From Fennellomyces sp. T-0311 (Eukaryota > Mucoromycota > Mucoromycetes > Mucorales > Lichtheimiaceae): DNA of 64,000 nucleotides. How positions within the stretch are numbered: the first letter of the stretch is position 1; each line of letters starts with the position of its first letter. Made by a program: the position numbers and the translations under genes. Location of the stretch: positions 1 to 64,000 of the forward strand of contig JALLLT010000054.1 of assembly GCA_025266875.1 (NCBI GenBank), in the 5' to 3' direction. Of this stretch, positions 9,588 through 22,022 are shown piece by piece. The notes under the pieces are model-generated. The model had not been told where the DNA came from and did no database searches. It saw only the letters and a list, made by a program, of their open reading frames with translations.

Positions 9588-12141
9588 GTAGCTTTTTCGT
9601 GTTTGAGATGCAGAAACCTAATTCTGCGCAGAATATGCATGAGTAAAGAAAGCATCCCAATAATTTTTCTTATTTGTGATTTACTGTAGAATCCTAGATA
9701 CGGTTGAGGTGGATCCATGGTAACTAATTGAATGTTCTGGAGCAATACTTGAATCGTTTATATGTAAGGAGGTGGGTGGTGTCAATTTATTTTAATGTAG
9801 TCACGCGTGCACACCCAGAGGTCCCCGCACCCAATTAAGGAATTACCTTTTATAATTCAACAGTAAAGCAGAGAGCACCCAAAGAAAAACCGCCTTTTTG
9901 GGAAGGAGCAGGAGTCATATGAGCTCACTCAGTACAGGGCGTATGTGAGAGAAGAGAGGGGCTTTGGAAGCAGTATTATTTCACTGAACCAGCCACTGAC
10001 GACCATCGCACTGTGTTTACAGTGCGTTTGATCAGTTGATCCTATCTGACTCATCATTCCAGTCATTACAGAATTGTATTGGCATTGTCAACCAAAGACG
10101 CGTCGCGGCACTTCTCTGACTGATAATGTCAACCAATGGATGAAAGCGACGCGTGTCCTACAGCAGGTAAATGTGTTAGTGTGGAGGTCGAAAATATTCC
10201 TTCAGTGCTTACCATGATATCCCGATAGAAAAGGAAGTATCTGAATCAAAAGTATTACAAAAGTGTTGTTACTGGACGATTCAAAATCTTACCTTACAAT
10301 TCGTACATTGATGGCATTCAAATCGAAAAGAGACCTAAAAAAAAGTAATGAGTTTTCTTTAGTGTTTAAGATTAAATGACGAACTTGCACGCTATCACGA
10401 CTTACACAAAGAGTAATGTGCTAAGAGTGAAAATGAGAAATAGGAGTGAAAGAGAGAATAAATTTAGGACAGACTTCGCATTGGATTGGCTAAGAAACAG
10501 CACTTGAAAGCGGCAAATTTGAAGATGGACGAGTCAAAGTGAGAAGTATAGGAAAAGAAATGTACTGTGTTAAAAAGCGTATGGAATCATATTTATATTC
10601 GTATTTCTAAAGACAAGCTTCACAGTATATAGTGATTGCCTTGCAACTATGGCAATTAATATGTAGTCTATTGCAAAGTTTGACGTCCGCGTCAAATTTC
10701 TACCTAGAAACCCTGTAAATGGCCGTGATGCATGAATGGTTTTTGAAAGTGCGTGCCTACATAGTTGTCAAAGTGGCCGAGCCCCAAGAAAGCCTACAGT
10801 AAATTATAATTATAGGGTAGCATTATTCACTATACACGATCTCATCCATGGTCTCGCGTTTCAGCTATAAAACGAATGGTCCTATGCGATACTACATAGT
10901 TATTTCTCCAAAAAATTCTGAATAGAAGTTCAATCGAATTAAAAGATTTTTACATCCTCTAGCCTTTTCCCTAATGTGCGACGAGATACGCGTTACTTTC
11001 TCTACAAAGTGTATGTAAAGCTTGAGTGCCTACGTATTTACACATATCTTCTCATAATATATCCTGGAGTTTTTTTTTATCTTTTTGTTGTTGCGGCGCC
11101 AAGGTCACATTGCGAAATGATGGTTCGTAACTACCGTATTTTGTACATTATGGTTCTTTTAGATTTTATTGTTTGCATCAAGGCGAAAAAAACTATACAA
11201 TTTTAATGTATAAATAACGTCGGGTCAGCTGCTTCTGTCAGCCGCTGTAACGTAAACCATATGAACGATATGATCTTCAGTTACTTGGCTTCGTGACGAC
11301 CTGCTGTGTATCGCTTTTGGCTAAATTTACTTGACGTTGCACCGTATTTTAGTGGTGCTGGCTGGTAGTTGTTGCCGAATTTATAGTTGCGGCCTATCTA
11401 ATAAGTTCTGGTGGCGTGCTAATAGTCGCTTACGGAAAAATGTTGATGTATGTATGAATATCAGCAAAACAAAACTTTGGATGATATGAAAACCAACAAA
11501 GCAAATATAAAAAGTAGTTTTCTGATTGTTCTGTGCCTTGACAGCTTGCAAACAAAGCTCATCGATTTTAGGAAGTTCAAGTTTGGCTTTCGATGGAATG
11601 CAGCATTTAGTGTATTCTGCTCACACCCGCAGCTCTTGTGCTGTGCAGTGATGTGAATGCGCAGAGAGAGCACCAATCGCCACGTGGGAAACCTGAGTCA
11701 CTGCGCTAGGGTATTACGAAAATGGTGTGATCTGCCTGAACAGCTACTCAGCAGGCAACTTTTGCGCGTACGCCATTGCTCAAACAGGCAAAGTGCTTGT
11801 GTCGCCTACGTAATGTCTTGCTAGCACTTTCCATGACAACTGACCGTCTGTCACTCGAGCCGGTTATTCCTGTTGTCCTGAAGCAGTGCCTGAAGCTCGA
11901 TTGACATATTGCAACGACTTTCTGTTTTGCGTACATGAAGGAACATGACGATATCCTAGATCAAGAGTGATCGACCCAAAGGGTGAGATCATAATACGCA
12001 TACCAAAATCAGTTTCATGCAAAAAGTCACCAGATTGCCATTTTCGTAACGAACGGCGAAGCGGATCTGCCTTGCCGGCGGATTCAAATTCAAAGGTGCC
12101 ACAGCGTCTGCGAGAAGAAAAAAACTTCTTCTTTCTCTACA
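9588..12141. other. AT-rich gene-poor region
   Basis: About 2.5 kb with only short, low-quality frames (for example 62-76 aa near 10976-11206 and 11748-11936) and no recognisable domain, tRNA or repeat. The last few hundred bases should contain the promoter of the eisosome gene, which starts at 12142 after a CTTCTTCTTTCTCTAC tract. Confidence 0.45.
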
Positions 12142-13678
12142 ATGTTTTCATTTAACCCATTCCGCGCATTGAGCGACAAGACTCGTGTGGCCCCCGACAA
12201 GAACTTGCTGCTGTTCCTAGAGTCCGAAAAGAAGGCCGCGTCGCAATGGGCTCGCATGTCCGAAGATCGACGTGTTTCTGCAAACCATCTCAAAATGTTC
12301 GGTCAACCTCTCGGCGACGACCTGACGGTAAGAGAAAGTGGTGGATCTGGCGACACGCGATACTAACGAACAAGCTTTTCCAGGATGTTACCAGCAAGAT
12401 GGGAGAGCTGTTGATAATGTGGGCCACCGTCATGACAGAATTCTCGACTAGCTACGAACAGTACTGTGCTACCATGAAGTCCATCGCCGACAAAGAGGCT
12501 ACACTGATTTCGGGTCGTGAGAAGAAGTCCCGTCTCGAGGAAGCCATCGAGAAGCACGCCGAGAATCATCCGGGTGCCGTCGATAAGTTGATGGAAATGA
12601 AGGAGCAGTTAGCCAAGGTCGAACGCAAGACTCTGCCGGCGGAAACTGACATGAGCAACTACCAGCGCATGGCGACAAGAGAAGCAATGTATCTGCTGCT
12701 CAATGGCATGGATGAAATGGCAAGCAAGTTGGATATCATCTCCACATTTGGAAAGTATATCATTGACGAGCTCAATGTGACCCCCATTGAACCTGGCGAC
12801 ACTCGCCCGCCGTATGAAGGTAAGACTTCCTTTGATTCGGTTCGGGAAAACAAGGCAATTGAACTGTACGTTGCGTAGGAACGGAACGCACTACGACTGT
12901 AATCAAAGACGCGAAGCGTGCAGTCGACTACTGGAAGCCTGACAGCGCCAAAGTCCGTCGCACTCTAACATCTCATCATGGCCACAACCCTCTCGTCAAG
13001 AAGTTACCGCCAGCACCGCGTTCTCGACCGATGCAGGAAGAGGAGGAGCCATCGGTGAAGGACAAGGAACAATTGGATGACGGATCCAGTGATGGAGGAG
13101 TACCCGAGATAGAAGAAAAGCCTGACGAGGATGACAACGCGTCTTTCTACTCTATCAGCAACTCGCCCGACAAACCCAACGAGCCCACAATCCACAAGCC
13201 CGATGAGCCAAGCCAATCGTCTCGCTATCTTCATGTTCGCAACGTATCCAACGGCAGCAATCCCGGAGGCTTCTATCCACCCATGTCCCCGTCACCCAAC
13301 TCTCCACCAATTGGCCCCGGCGGCTTCTCGTCCATATACCTCGACCAGCAGAATCTATACCAATTCTATGAACATTACCCAGTCCCGCAGCCGTACGAGC
13401 AGATGGCCCACCAGCACTATCGCCCTTCGCCAAACGTCAGTCCCTTCTTGGGACCTGTAGGTCCAGGTGGATTTGTTTTGCCATCAGCAAACCCCTATTA
13501 CCAGCACAGCAACGCATCCGTCCAACCCAGACCGTCCGTGTCTACTTCCACTGCCTCCAGCCTTCCGTCCCCAGGAATGCCGGAGCCGACGCCGTCAACG
13601 TCCGGGTCCCGACGCAAGGAGAACGAGGAGGAGTCAAAGTCACCGGAAAGTGACGCATCATCCGTAGCATCCCATTAG
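12142..13678 (+). CDS. PIL1: Eisosome core protein, PIL1/LSP1 family (BAR domain)
   Basis: A plasma-membrane-sculpting BAR protein that assembles eisosomes. Three exons: 12142-12327, 12384-12819, 12879-13678 (473 aa). The N-terminus FNPFRALSDKTRVAPDKN and the helical region (SEKKAASQWARMSEDRR, DVTSKMGELLIMWATVMTEF, KLDIISTFGKYIIDELNVTPIEPGDTRP) match the Pil1 domain across about residues 5-235. It ends with the typical TPIEPGDTRPPYEG..TTTVIKDAKRAVDYW segment. The C-terminal 230 residues are acidic, then proline/serine-rich and low complexity (PPMSPSPNSPPIGPGG), likely disordered and a probable phosphorylation region. The C-terminal tail is longer than in yeast Pil1 (about 340 aa in total). 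Confidence 0.87.
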
Positions 13679-13822
13679 ACAAACCCCATCTGCATAATTT
13701 ATCACTGCATTGTATAGAGAAATAGACAAACAAATACATATTCGTGCGGCGTGCGACACCATGGCTTAGAACGCCATCTGAAACGTGAGAAACGTCTTTT
13801 TCACCCCTTCTTTTCCAAGCTA

Positions 13823-15165
13823 ATGACAAAGTCGAAGTCGTTTGGTCACTCATTGAGGCCGCAGTTCTACTTTGAAGACAAATTCGTTCCTCTGAATCAT
13901 GGTTCATTTGGATGCTGCCCTCGCTCACTGCACCCGTTGTTACGCAGTTATCAGGAACAGTCTGAACAACAGCCCGACCGGTTCCTGCGTCGAGACATCC
14001 TTATGCTGCACTACAAGAACCGCCAGCGACTCGCTACGTTTGTGAACTGTGATTACAAAGACCTGGCCTTCATTGTGAACGCGTCATACGGCACCAATTC
14101 CGTCTTACGGAGTCTATCCTTCAATCCAGGAGATAAGGTTTTATGTGTACGTATGGATACGCTTTTTTTTTCGATCACCACTGACAACCATGCCACTACA
14201 GTTTAGCACCGCGTACAATGCAGTAGAGCGCACTTTGACATTTCTTCAAGACCACCACAAGGTGCAATTGGTGCCAGTGACGCTAAGCTACCCCCTTGCC
14301 GATCAGGAGATTTTGGATTTGACTAAGCAAGCGATTGACCGTGAATTAGCCGCCGAACCATCCATCCCCATCCGTATTGCCGTTTTTGATGCCATCTCCT
14401 CCGTTCCTGGCGTCCGATTCCCGTTTGAAGCCATGATAAAGCTTGTCCGGGAATACAAAATCCTCTCGCTTGTGGATGGAGCACACGCTGCCGGACAAAT
14501 CCCTTTAAACTTGGCTGAATTGGACCCTGACTTTTTCGTATCCAATCTGCACAAGTGGCTCTTTGTACCTCGCGGCGCAGCATTTCTCTACGTGCCCAAA
14601 CGAAATCAAGGCCTCATCCATCCGACTATTATCAACTATGCTTACAGGAGCACAGCCAATGGAGAACCGAGCAATTTCGAAGAAGAATTTGGATGGCCTG
14701 GTACAATGGATTTCAGCACAGTTTTGTGCGTCAATGCTGGTAGTGTATAGAGTCCAGAATCGCGATTTCTTTGCACTAAATTTGGACACAAAAGCAATTG
14801 ATTTTAGAGAGTCGTTAGGTGGTGAAGAGGCAATCCAGTCGTATTGCAATGATCTGGCACAGAAGGGGGGTCAGTTGGTTGCGGATCTGTGTGGTACTGA
14901 GGTACTTGAGAACGACGACAAAACGCTTACAGTGGCGATGACGAATGTTCGTTTGCCATTCACAAACAAGCAAAACAAACCAGAGGGAGAAGTCGTCAAT
15001 GCATTCATCGACAAATGGATGTATGAGCACAACACAATGGGCGCCCCTTACAAGCACAACGACAAGTGGTATGTGCGCTTGAGCGCTCAGGTGTACAATG
15101 ACCTAGATGACTTTCGCTATTTCGCGGAAACAGTTCATAAAGTCTGTAAAGAACTAGAAGAGTAG
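13823..15165 (+). CDS. Class V aminotransferase-fold PLP enzyme, tandem copy A
   Basis: A PLP-dependent fold-type I enzyme of the class V group that includes isopenicillin-N epimerase, cysteine desulfhydrase/desulfurase and the ergothioneine enzyme Egt2. Exons 13823-14146, 14202-14739 and 14795-15165 give 410 aa. Visible features: FVPLNHGSFGCCPRSL near the N-terminus, the PLP Asp/His region SLVDGAHAAGQIPLNL, and the Schiff-base lysine in SNLHKWLFVPRGAAFLYV. Start chosen at MTKSKSFGHSLRP to match copies B and C. The exon-3 acceptor reads AAAAG, a weaker AG choice shared with copy C. It heads a tandem array with identical exon lengths (324 and 538 nt) in all three copies. Substrate is not determined; a carbon-sulfur lyase role is a reasonable guess. 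Confidence 0.83.
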
Positions 15166-15693
15166 CACTATTCTTTCGGTATAAATGATCAAGCCTGTAG
15201 CATTTTTACAGCTGAATGATACATGCGGCAGATTGACTATGCTCACGAGCGACAGACGTAGCATGTTCTTGTGAAGTATGTGCACGATTATCGGCAGGCT
15301 GGCTCACATTATTTACCTATTTGGTGGCTCGCGACGCAGCATATCTTATCATTGGTTACTCTCTTGCATCATTTGCTACTGTTTGAAGCTATTTGTGTTT
15401 AGCCACAAAAGCTATAGAACAATATGAATTCCTGGGTGGAACACACAGTACCGAGAATGGTAATATGAAGGCTCCAACGGATGACCGAGCATTCGGGCTA
15501 AACATGATCCACTTGTTTGGATCTACTTTCCTTTGCTGTCATATTGGCACGACGGATCGGGGGTGTTACGCGCCTCTGCGACCTGGAGGATGTGAGTCAT
15601 AAAGATTAGACCCAGCAACCAATAGCCCGGATATAAAAGGAGCAGCCATTGCTGAAATCCCTAACTAACTTCCTCAATCAATCGACAATTACC
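15166..15693. other. Spacer between PLP-enzyme copies A and B
   Basis: Promoter-sized spacer. ATATAAAAGG at about 15632-15641 lies roughly 55 bp before the copy B ATG and is a good TATA candidate. No gene is seen. Confidence 0.45.
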
Positions 15694-17038
15694 ATGCCAA
15701 ACGCTGCCTCATTCGGACGTGACATGAGAAGTCAATTCTTCCTGGAAGACAAGTGCGTTCCACTTAACCATGGCGCGTTCGGCGTTTGTCCGCGTTCTCT
15801 CCACCCTGTGTTGCACAGTTACCAGAACAAAATGGAAGCACAGCCCGATCGATTTCTGCGCCGCGACGTGTTTCAGTTGCAACGCGAAAATCGCGAAAGA
15901 CTGGCAGAGGTTGTCCACTGTGATCCGAGCGAGCTGGCCTTCGCGGTGAATGCGTCCTATGGCATCAATTCTATCGTCCGTAGTTTGCCATTCAACGAAG
16001 GCGACAAGTTTTTATATGTAATATCAATATATATTTTTCACAACTGCCATTAACATTTTAGCTGTAGTTTAATACCGCATACCCTGCAGTAGAGCGTACT
16101 CTGGCATTTCTCCAAGATCATCACAAAGTAAAGCTGGTTCCTGTCATTCTCAATTATCCTCTCTCAGACCAAGAAATCTTGGACTTGACCAAGGAAACAA
16201 TTGAACGTGAATTGACAGCTGATCCCTCCGTCCCTATTCGTGCGGCCCTCTTTGACGCAATCTCCTCAGCACCTGGCGTCCTGTTCCCATTCGAGGCTAT
16301 GATTAAGCTTGTTAAAGAGCATAATATTCTTTCGATTGTCGACGGTGCACATGCTGTGGGTCAGATCCCGTTGAATCTGAACGAAGCCGATCCGGACTTT
16401 TTCGTGTCCAATTGCCACAAATGGCTATTTGTGCCTCGTGCTGTCGCATTCATCTATGCACCTAAGCGCAGTCATGCATTGATCCATCCAAGCATCATCA
16501 ATTACGCCTATAAAAGCACTAGAAACGGAGAACGCAGCAATTTTGAAGACGAATTTGGATGGCCAGGGACGATGGATTTCAGCTCGACCTTGTGCGTCGG
16601 AGCTGGTAATATTTTAAAACAACAGCAGCAATGGCCATCCCATACTAATATTCAAGACAAATAGCGCTTGATTTTAGAAAGTCGATAGGCGGTGAAGAAG
16701 CTATCCAAAAGTATTGTAACGATCTGGCACGTAAAGGAGGTCAACTGGTTGCCGATATCTGTGGTACCGAGGTGCTCGAGAATGAAGATAAGACTCTTAC
16801 AGTGGCAATGACGAATGTTCTATTACCATTCAAGAACAAGCGGAATATGACGACTCTTGAAGCTGTCAATGCATTGTTAGACAAGTGGATGTACGATCAC
16901 GATACTGTTGGTTCGCCATATATTCACAATGGCAAATGGTATGTGCGACTGAGCGCGCAGATCTATAACGACCTGGAAGATTTTCGCTATTTCGCAGACA
17001 CAGTTCATAAAGTCTGCAAAGAATTAGATGAGGAGTAA
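15694..17038 (+). CDS. Class V aminotransferase-fold PLP enzyme, tandem copy B
   Basis: Paralogue of copy A with the same architecture: exons 15694-16017, 16068-16605 and 16665-17038, 411 aa. It begins MPNAASFGRDMRSQFFLEDK and keeps VPLNHGAFGVCPRSLHP, SIVDGAHAVGQIPLNL and the catalytic-lysine motif SNCHKWLFVPRA. It is the most divergent of the three at DNA level (for example GINSIVRSLPFNEGDK against GTNSVLRSLSFNPGDK in A and C). No inactivating change is visible, so all three appear intact. As with A, the reaction cannot be fixed from sequence alone; the array suggests dosage or diversification of one activity. Confidence 0.83.
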
Positions 17039-17414
17039 CAGTCGTACAGTCATTTTGTAATTTTACTATTGCTCTTCTGTTTCTTTTGCATGCGTATGCC
17101 ACATTGCGCTTTGGTTAGATGCGTTATACATATCATGCTGCAAATACGTATGATGGACAATGCCTAACATAATATATACTTACATATTCGCGAAAGAAGG
17201 AGGGTAGCGAATCCATTCAGGTCGGTTTAAGTGTAGCTAATGCTTATTTTTTAAAACTGGCCAGCAAGGTCCAGACATGGATCGGGACTCGACAGGTATG
17301 GAACATTTTGCCATTTGTGCCGAAACTATGCCTTCCCAAATACAGACCGTGCTAATGCAGTCTGCTGAGGCGTGAGAACCTTCTCCCCCTCTTTCCATTC
17401 AAACAATCACTGCA
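17039..17414. other. Spacer between PLP-enzyme copies B and C
   Basis: Short intergenic segment with pyrimidine-rich sequence directly before the copy C start (CTTCTCCCCCTCTTTCC). No gene supported. Confidence 0.45.
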
Positions 17415-18761
17415 ATGACGAACTCTGTTTCATTCGGCCGCGCATTGCGTCCAAAGTTCTTCTTCGAAGATAAATTCGTTCCACTTAACAATGGTTCATT
17501 TGGCAGCTGTCCACGATCGTTACTGCCGGTGCTACACGACTTTCGCCAGAAAATGGAGCAGTTACCAGACCTGTTCTTGCAACACGACGTCTTTCTGTTT
17601 CTAGATAAGAACCGTGAGAAGCTTTCTTCACTTGTACACTGCGACCCAGAGGATCTAGCATTCATATTGAACGCATCTTATGGCACCAATTCCGTATTAC
17701 GGAGTCTATCCTTCAATCCAGGAGATAAAATTTTATGTGTATGTTCGCATGGAAGCACTCTTTTCGATTACCACTGACAGTTATGTTATTACAGTTTAGT
17801 ACCGTGTACAATGCGGTAGAATCCAACTTGGCCTTTATGGAAGATCACCACAAGGCGAAACTCGTTCCAGTTGTGCTGACGTATCCGCTATCCGACCAGG
17901 ATATCTTGGATTTGGCCAAAGAAACCATTGAACGTGAATTAACTGCCGAACCATCCGTACCTATCCGCGTTGCTATTTTCGATGCCATCTCCTCCGTTCC
18001 TGGCGTTCGATTCCCCTTTGAAGCTATGATCAAACTTGTCCGGGAATACAAAATCCTCTCGCTTGTGGATGGAGCTCACGCGGCTGGACAAATTCCGCTG
18101 AACCTGCGTGAAGCTGACCCAGACTTTTTCGTATCCAATCTCCACAAGTGGCTCTTTGTGCCGCGTGCCTCCGCTTTTCTGTACGTTCCCAAACGAAATC
18201 AAGGGCTGGTCCACCCGGCGGTCATCAATTCTTCTTATAAACGGACAAGCAAAGGGGAGGCTAGTGGCTTTCAAGGAGAATTTGTATGGCCTGGTACCAT
18301 AGACTTCAGTACACACTTGTGTATCATAGCTGGTAACTATTTATTAAGTGACTGCAGTGGATCGTTATTAACCATCATTATCAATGAAAGCACTTGAGTT
18401 TAGACAGTCGCTAGGTGGTGAAGAAGCTATTCAAGGTTACTGCAATGATCTAGCGCGCCAAGGAGGACAGTTGGTTGCGGATCGATGGGGTACTGAGGTG
18501 CTGGAGAATGACGACAGGACTCTTACCGTGGCGATGACGAATGTTCGCTTACCATTCGCAAACAAGCAGAATAAGCCTGTGGGAGAGGTTACTACTGCAT
18601 TTAAAGAGAAGTGGATACTGGAGCACGCTACAGTGGGTCAGCCATACTGTCATAATGGCACATGGTATGTACGCCTAAGTGCCCAGGTTTACAATGATTT
18701 AGATGATTTCTCTTATTTTGCGGAAGCGACTCAAAAAATTTGTAAGGAACTAGAAGAATAG
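17415..18761 (+). CDS. Class V aminotransferase-fold PLP enzyme, tandem copy C
   Basis: Third intact paralogue: exons 17415-17738, 17795-18332 and 18391-18761, 410 aa. It starts MTNSVSFGRALRPKFFFEDK; the lysine motif is SNLHKWLFVPRASAFLYV. Blocks around the end of exon 1 and in the middle of exon 2 (the DAISSVPGVRFPFEAMIKLV region) are nearly identical to copy A at nucleotide level, including silent sites, although copy B sits between them. Intron 1 is also alignable with that of copy A. This suggests either that A and C are the more recent duplicates or that gene conversion has acted. NHGSFG of copy A is NNGSFG here. Function as for copy A. Confidence 0.83.
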
Positions 18762-20105
18762 TCCTATTACTTGTTACGTATAAATGTATAATTCTATACG
18801 AACTTTACTCAGTGGTTGATACTGTACGCTAACTATGTGCATACATAAACGATATTTATGCACTCAGTACCCAATTATAGCAGCTAGTTATCGGTGGCCT
18901 TTTCGCTGTACATGTGACGCAGTTTGATCCGGATATGCTCAACTCCTATGTACATAATTCGGTGACCGTGAATTCCACCAACCAATCTGAATTCCATTTA
19001 TGAGCAGAACAGATATGTGGCTCAAATCTTATGTAAGCTCGGAGCTGAATAGCTATCGATGTTTAAACTCTCCTATATGTATCCAATTCTTAATTTAACG
19101 GACCAACCGTTAATAGAACCGAAAAAGCCATCCTTCGATCTAATCGATCAATCGTCCCCGACCTGCTAGTCGTAAAAGTCTCGGGCAGCCATCGGCACCT
19201 TTTATATGTAAAAGATTAGGTGTTCTGGTTACTTACCAAAGAAGGCAAATTCCAATTCAAAAGCTTGTGCGTGGAACCTTGACAGGTGTTGCAGCATAAT
19301 ACGAGATGAAGATGCTATCTGGTTATCTCTTTAATATCGAAACATTTCATAATTGTACGTACATCAGCGAAAACTATACAATAATTATTACCCGAAGCTA
19401 TAATGCCGGATAGTGACAAATAATAGTGGAGGAATCGAATAATGACCAGATGGTGATAAAAGGTAGGGAAAATAGGCAATGGTGCTTTCAATGACGAACC
19501 TTAATGGTGCCGTCGAGAGCATTTATTCAACACTATTGACGCTGTCCCTTTCGCTGATGTGCCGCCCGCCTACTTACTTACGTATGAACAGTGACCGTCT
19601 GTCTTCATTTATCATTGGCATACACAGCTTGGCCAGTATAATACCACGTGGGTTGCTATAGGTTAAGGTTTGATGCTCGTAGGAATAATCAACATTATCT
19701 CGATTATTATTTACCAGGACGGCCTTTAGTCGACTTCCGATTACGTAATAAAATATATACTAGTAAGCGTTATGGCAGTGCTCTTGGCTATTCTTGTTAC
19801 TTTTCATCATACTCTGACGTTCAATTCTCGGTATCTAATCGCCTAATTACTTCGAGTGCCGCTCAAGCTTTTCAAATAAATACGAATATCTCTCGCATGT
19901 GAATGGTGCTTTACACCACTGGAGAAACTTATTGAGCTTGTACAAGTGCAACCTTGACTTTTAGTATGTAGTTACACCTTTTTGTATAATCCAGCAAGAG
20001 CATGGGTTGATCAATCATAGTTTACCTATATCATCTTTTCTTCTGAACAGCAAGCAAGTCAACGTTCCAAATTCTCCAGATAATGATACAGCAAAAGGAT
20101 ATCGA
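18762..20105. other. AT-rich spacer before the decayed fourth copy
   Basis: About 1.3 kb without a supportable gene. A frame of 84 codons at 19648-19902 has no recognised similarity. The 5' part of the decayed fourth PLP-enzyme copy would be expected here, but I cannot recognise it. Confidence 0.4.
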
Positions 20106-20388
20106 TTGGCCTATGTAATACCCGAGATACTGCGGGTGTTTGAGAACGACACTACACTTCTGCTGGTGGAAATGACAGAAGCGTTACGTAGCTTGTAATT
20201 CACAAACAAAAGGAACACAGTCGTCGAGGCGTTCGTATATGGGTGAGCGTATGAAAGAGAATAGCTTTCCGGATAATCAAAATTGGGAGCCAAAGGGTCT
20301 GGCTGAGCGCGCAGATATTAAGCGTACTGAGACTTCCGTAAATTCACGAAAACAGCTCGCAACTGTGCAAGGGAACTAGATGAGAGTC
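20094..20388 (+). pseudogene. Decayed fourth copy of the class V aminotransferase-like gene (C-terminal relic)
   Basis: Lines up with the C-terminal domain of copies A-C. VFENDTTLLLVEMTEAL corresponds to VLENDDKTLTVAMTNVR. After an in-frame TAA come FTNKRNTVVEAFVYG (compare FTNKQNKPEGEVVNAF) and another stop. The end CARELDE matches the family end CKELEE/CKELDE. Several stops and shifts make it non-functional. It lies in the same orientation, about 1.3 kb downstream of copy C, where a tandem duplicate would be. Confidence 0.62.
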
Positions 20389-20709
20389 CTATTTTCGGGA
20401 GATAATCAGTCAGTTTTCTTGTTTCATTTTTGGGAGATAATCCAGCCAGATAATCTAACACTTTCTGTCATTTTTCTATTGGACGGGACCATCGCTGCAG
20501 GTCGGTCTTTCGGGACGACTTAGCAAGCAGCTAGTGCGTGTATCCGATCATTCATGGTTGAATACTGTTATTATTACGCAAAAAGGAGACGTTAAAAATA
20601 TAATAATGAAGTCAAACGACTAATGACAAGTATTATTTGAATAGTTAAAAAGAGCTAGGGGATGGTATATGAAAATGTAATCTAATATGTACACAACCAG
20701 GGAAAAAGA
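20389..20709. other. Intergenic region
   Basis: Separates the PLP-enzyme relic from the 3' end of the arrestin gene. A near-direct repeat GGGAGATAAT occurs at 20398-20407 and 20431-20440. Nothing else seen. Confidence 0.4.
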
Positions 20710-22022
20710 TTATTTCTCACAGTACGGTGGTGGAGGAGGGGCCTCATAGATCGTGTTTCTCTGATTAATCATCATGTCTTGCTGACTGCATCTCCGTTTC
20801 TTTTTGTAATCCAAGTAGCACGGACACGCAAAGAATGCAGAGGGTGTCGAGTCATCGTTCGCTGGCTCACCATGTAGCGCTTCTTCATAAGTTGGCAGGA
20901 TCGCGTAGTCTTCCTTGAGACGACAGTCTAGAATCGTAATAGGCAGATCAAGCTGAATCACCGAACGTTCGGGTTGGTCAGGAACTGAGAGTTCGATCGT
21001 AATTTTTAGATGGTGTCGTAACTCGATCTCGTTATAGAAGGTCGAATGGTTCAAGCCATCGACACAATTTGGCAGTTTGAGCACAAAGCGGTATTGAAAG
21101 GGAAGAGACACTTGTGCATTCTTGGTAGTCAGCACGCGTTTCAATTGTGCTAACGGCACTTCTTTCACCACAGCACTGAGGCTCGGATCGCTGATGTTGG
21201 ATACTGAGCTGAGCTTGAGTTTAAAGTCGAACATCTCAGACCGTCGAGCAGTATATTCCGGGAGACGGTACATTCGATGCTCTGTGAGAATCACGTTGAC
21301 GGATTCTAATTTCACATCGCTTTTTGTGTTGGGTGTCAAGGTCATTGAGATCGGGAACTGGGTGCCTGACGAAAGGATGGCATTCTCAACGCACACGTGG
21401 GCCTCGCAACAATCCAGTTGCCGATCGACGTTGATCGATGTGGTTGGTAGGCTGTTGGAGGCCAACGCAGAATCGTATGTTGTCATTGTCCGCAACAGTA
21501 AAATGTCACGCCGACACTTGAGGTTCGGAACGCTCATGCCTGGCCGCTGCACCGTTGCCGACACATAATAGAAGGTTTTGGCCAGATCGTCCTCGATGGT
21601 TTCCACGAGACGATTGGGCAGCAGGAACTCAAACGGGTATCGGTGCAGGCCGCTGCTGATGGCCTTGTCGTGGTTTTCGGGCTCCCAGGATTCGAGGATA
21701 ATATTTTGTTCGTGGATCGTTTTTTCATGGAACATCTTTGTACCGCGAGCGCCAATACCTACACCGTTTTCTTGTTAATTTTCCATGCCAACAAAGTAGT
21801 CGAGAGACAGGTACCTTCAGGCCACAGCATTTGCGATTTGCCTACGATCTTGACTACCACAGACGAAGCTGAAATGGGCTTCGACAGAACCAAAACGACC
21901 TCGCCCCTTAGTACATGCGTTGCCGGATTGTTTGGTGGGCCTCGAAGGTAGACGATCGGCTCTGCAAGGTCAATGGACAGCTGCTTGCCTGCTGTCAAGA
22001 ATGGAACTGTCACAACTGGCAT
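20710..22022 (-). CDS. Alpha-arrestin (ART family) ubiquitin-ligase adaptor
   Basis: An arrestin-fold adaptor that links NEDD4/Rsp5-type HECT ligases to plasma-membrane transporters for endocytosis. Exons 22022-21815 and 21758-20710 give 418 aa. The N-domain starts MPVVTVPFLTAGKQLSIDLAEP with LRGEVVLVLSKPISASSVVVKIVGK; YPFEFLLPNRLVETIED lies in the middle and the C-domain around VPLAQLKRVLTTKNAQVSLPFQYRFVLKLP. Two WW-binding motifs are visible near the end: LPTYEEAL and the terminal PPPPPYCEK (PPxY). The start at 22022 was preferred because an in-frame upstream extension to 22157 adds non-conserved sequence. The C-terminus has a cysteine pair (FACPCYL). Confidence 0.83.

Noticed and set aside
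9714..9745. Upstream exon for the possible nuclease gene starting at ATG 9718 (MDPPQPYLGFY)
   Set aside because: Good start context, but no donor/acceptor pair joins it in frame to the exon beginning at 9587 without a stop.
10976..11206. 76-codon plus-strand hydrophobic frame
   Set aside because: AT-rich composition alone explains the apparent membrane character; no start context or homologous feature.
21122..21568. 148-codon plus-strand frame
   Set aside because: Antisense to the arrestin coding exon, no independent evidence.
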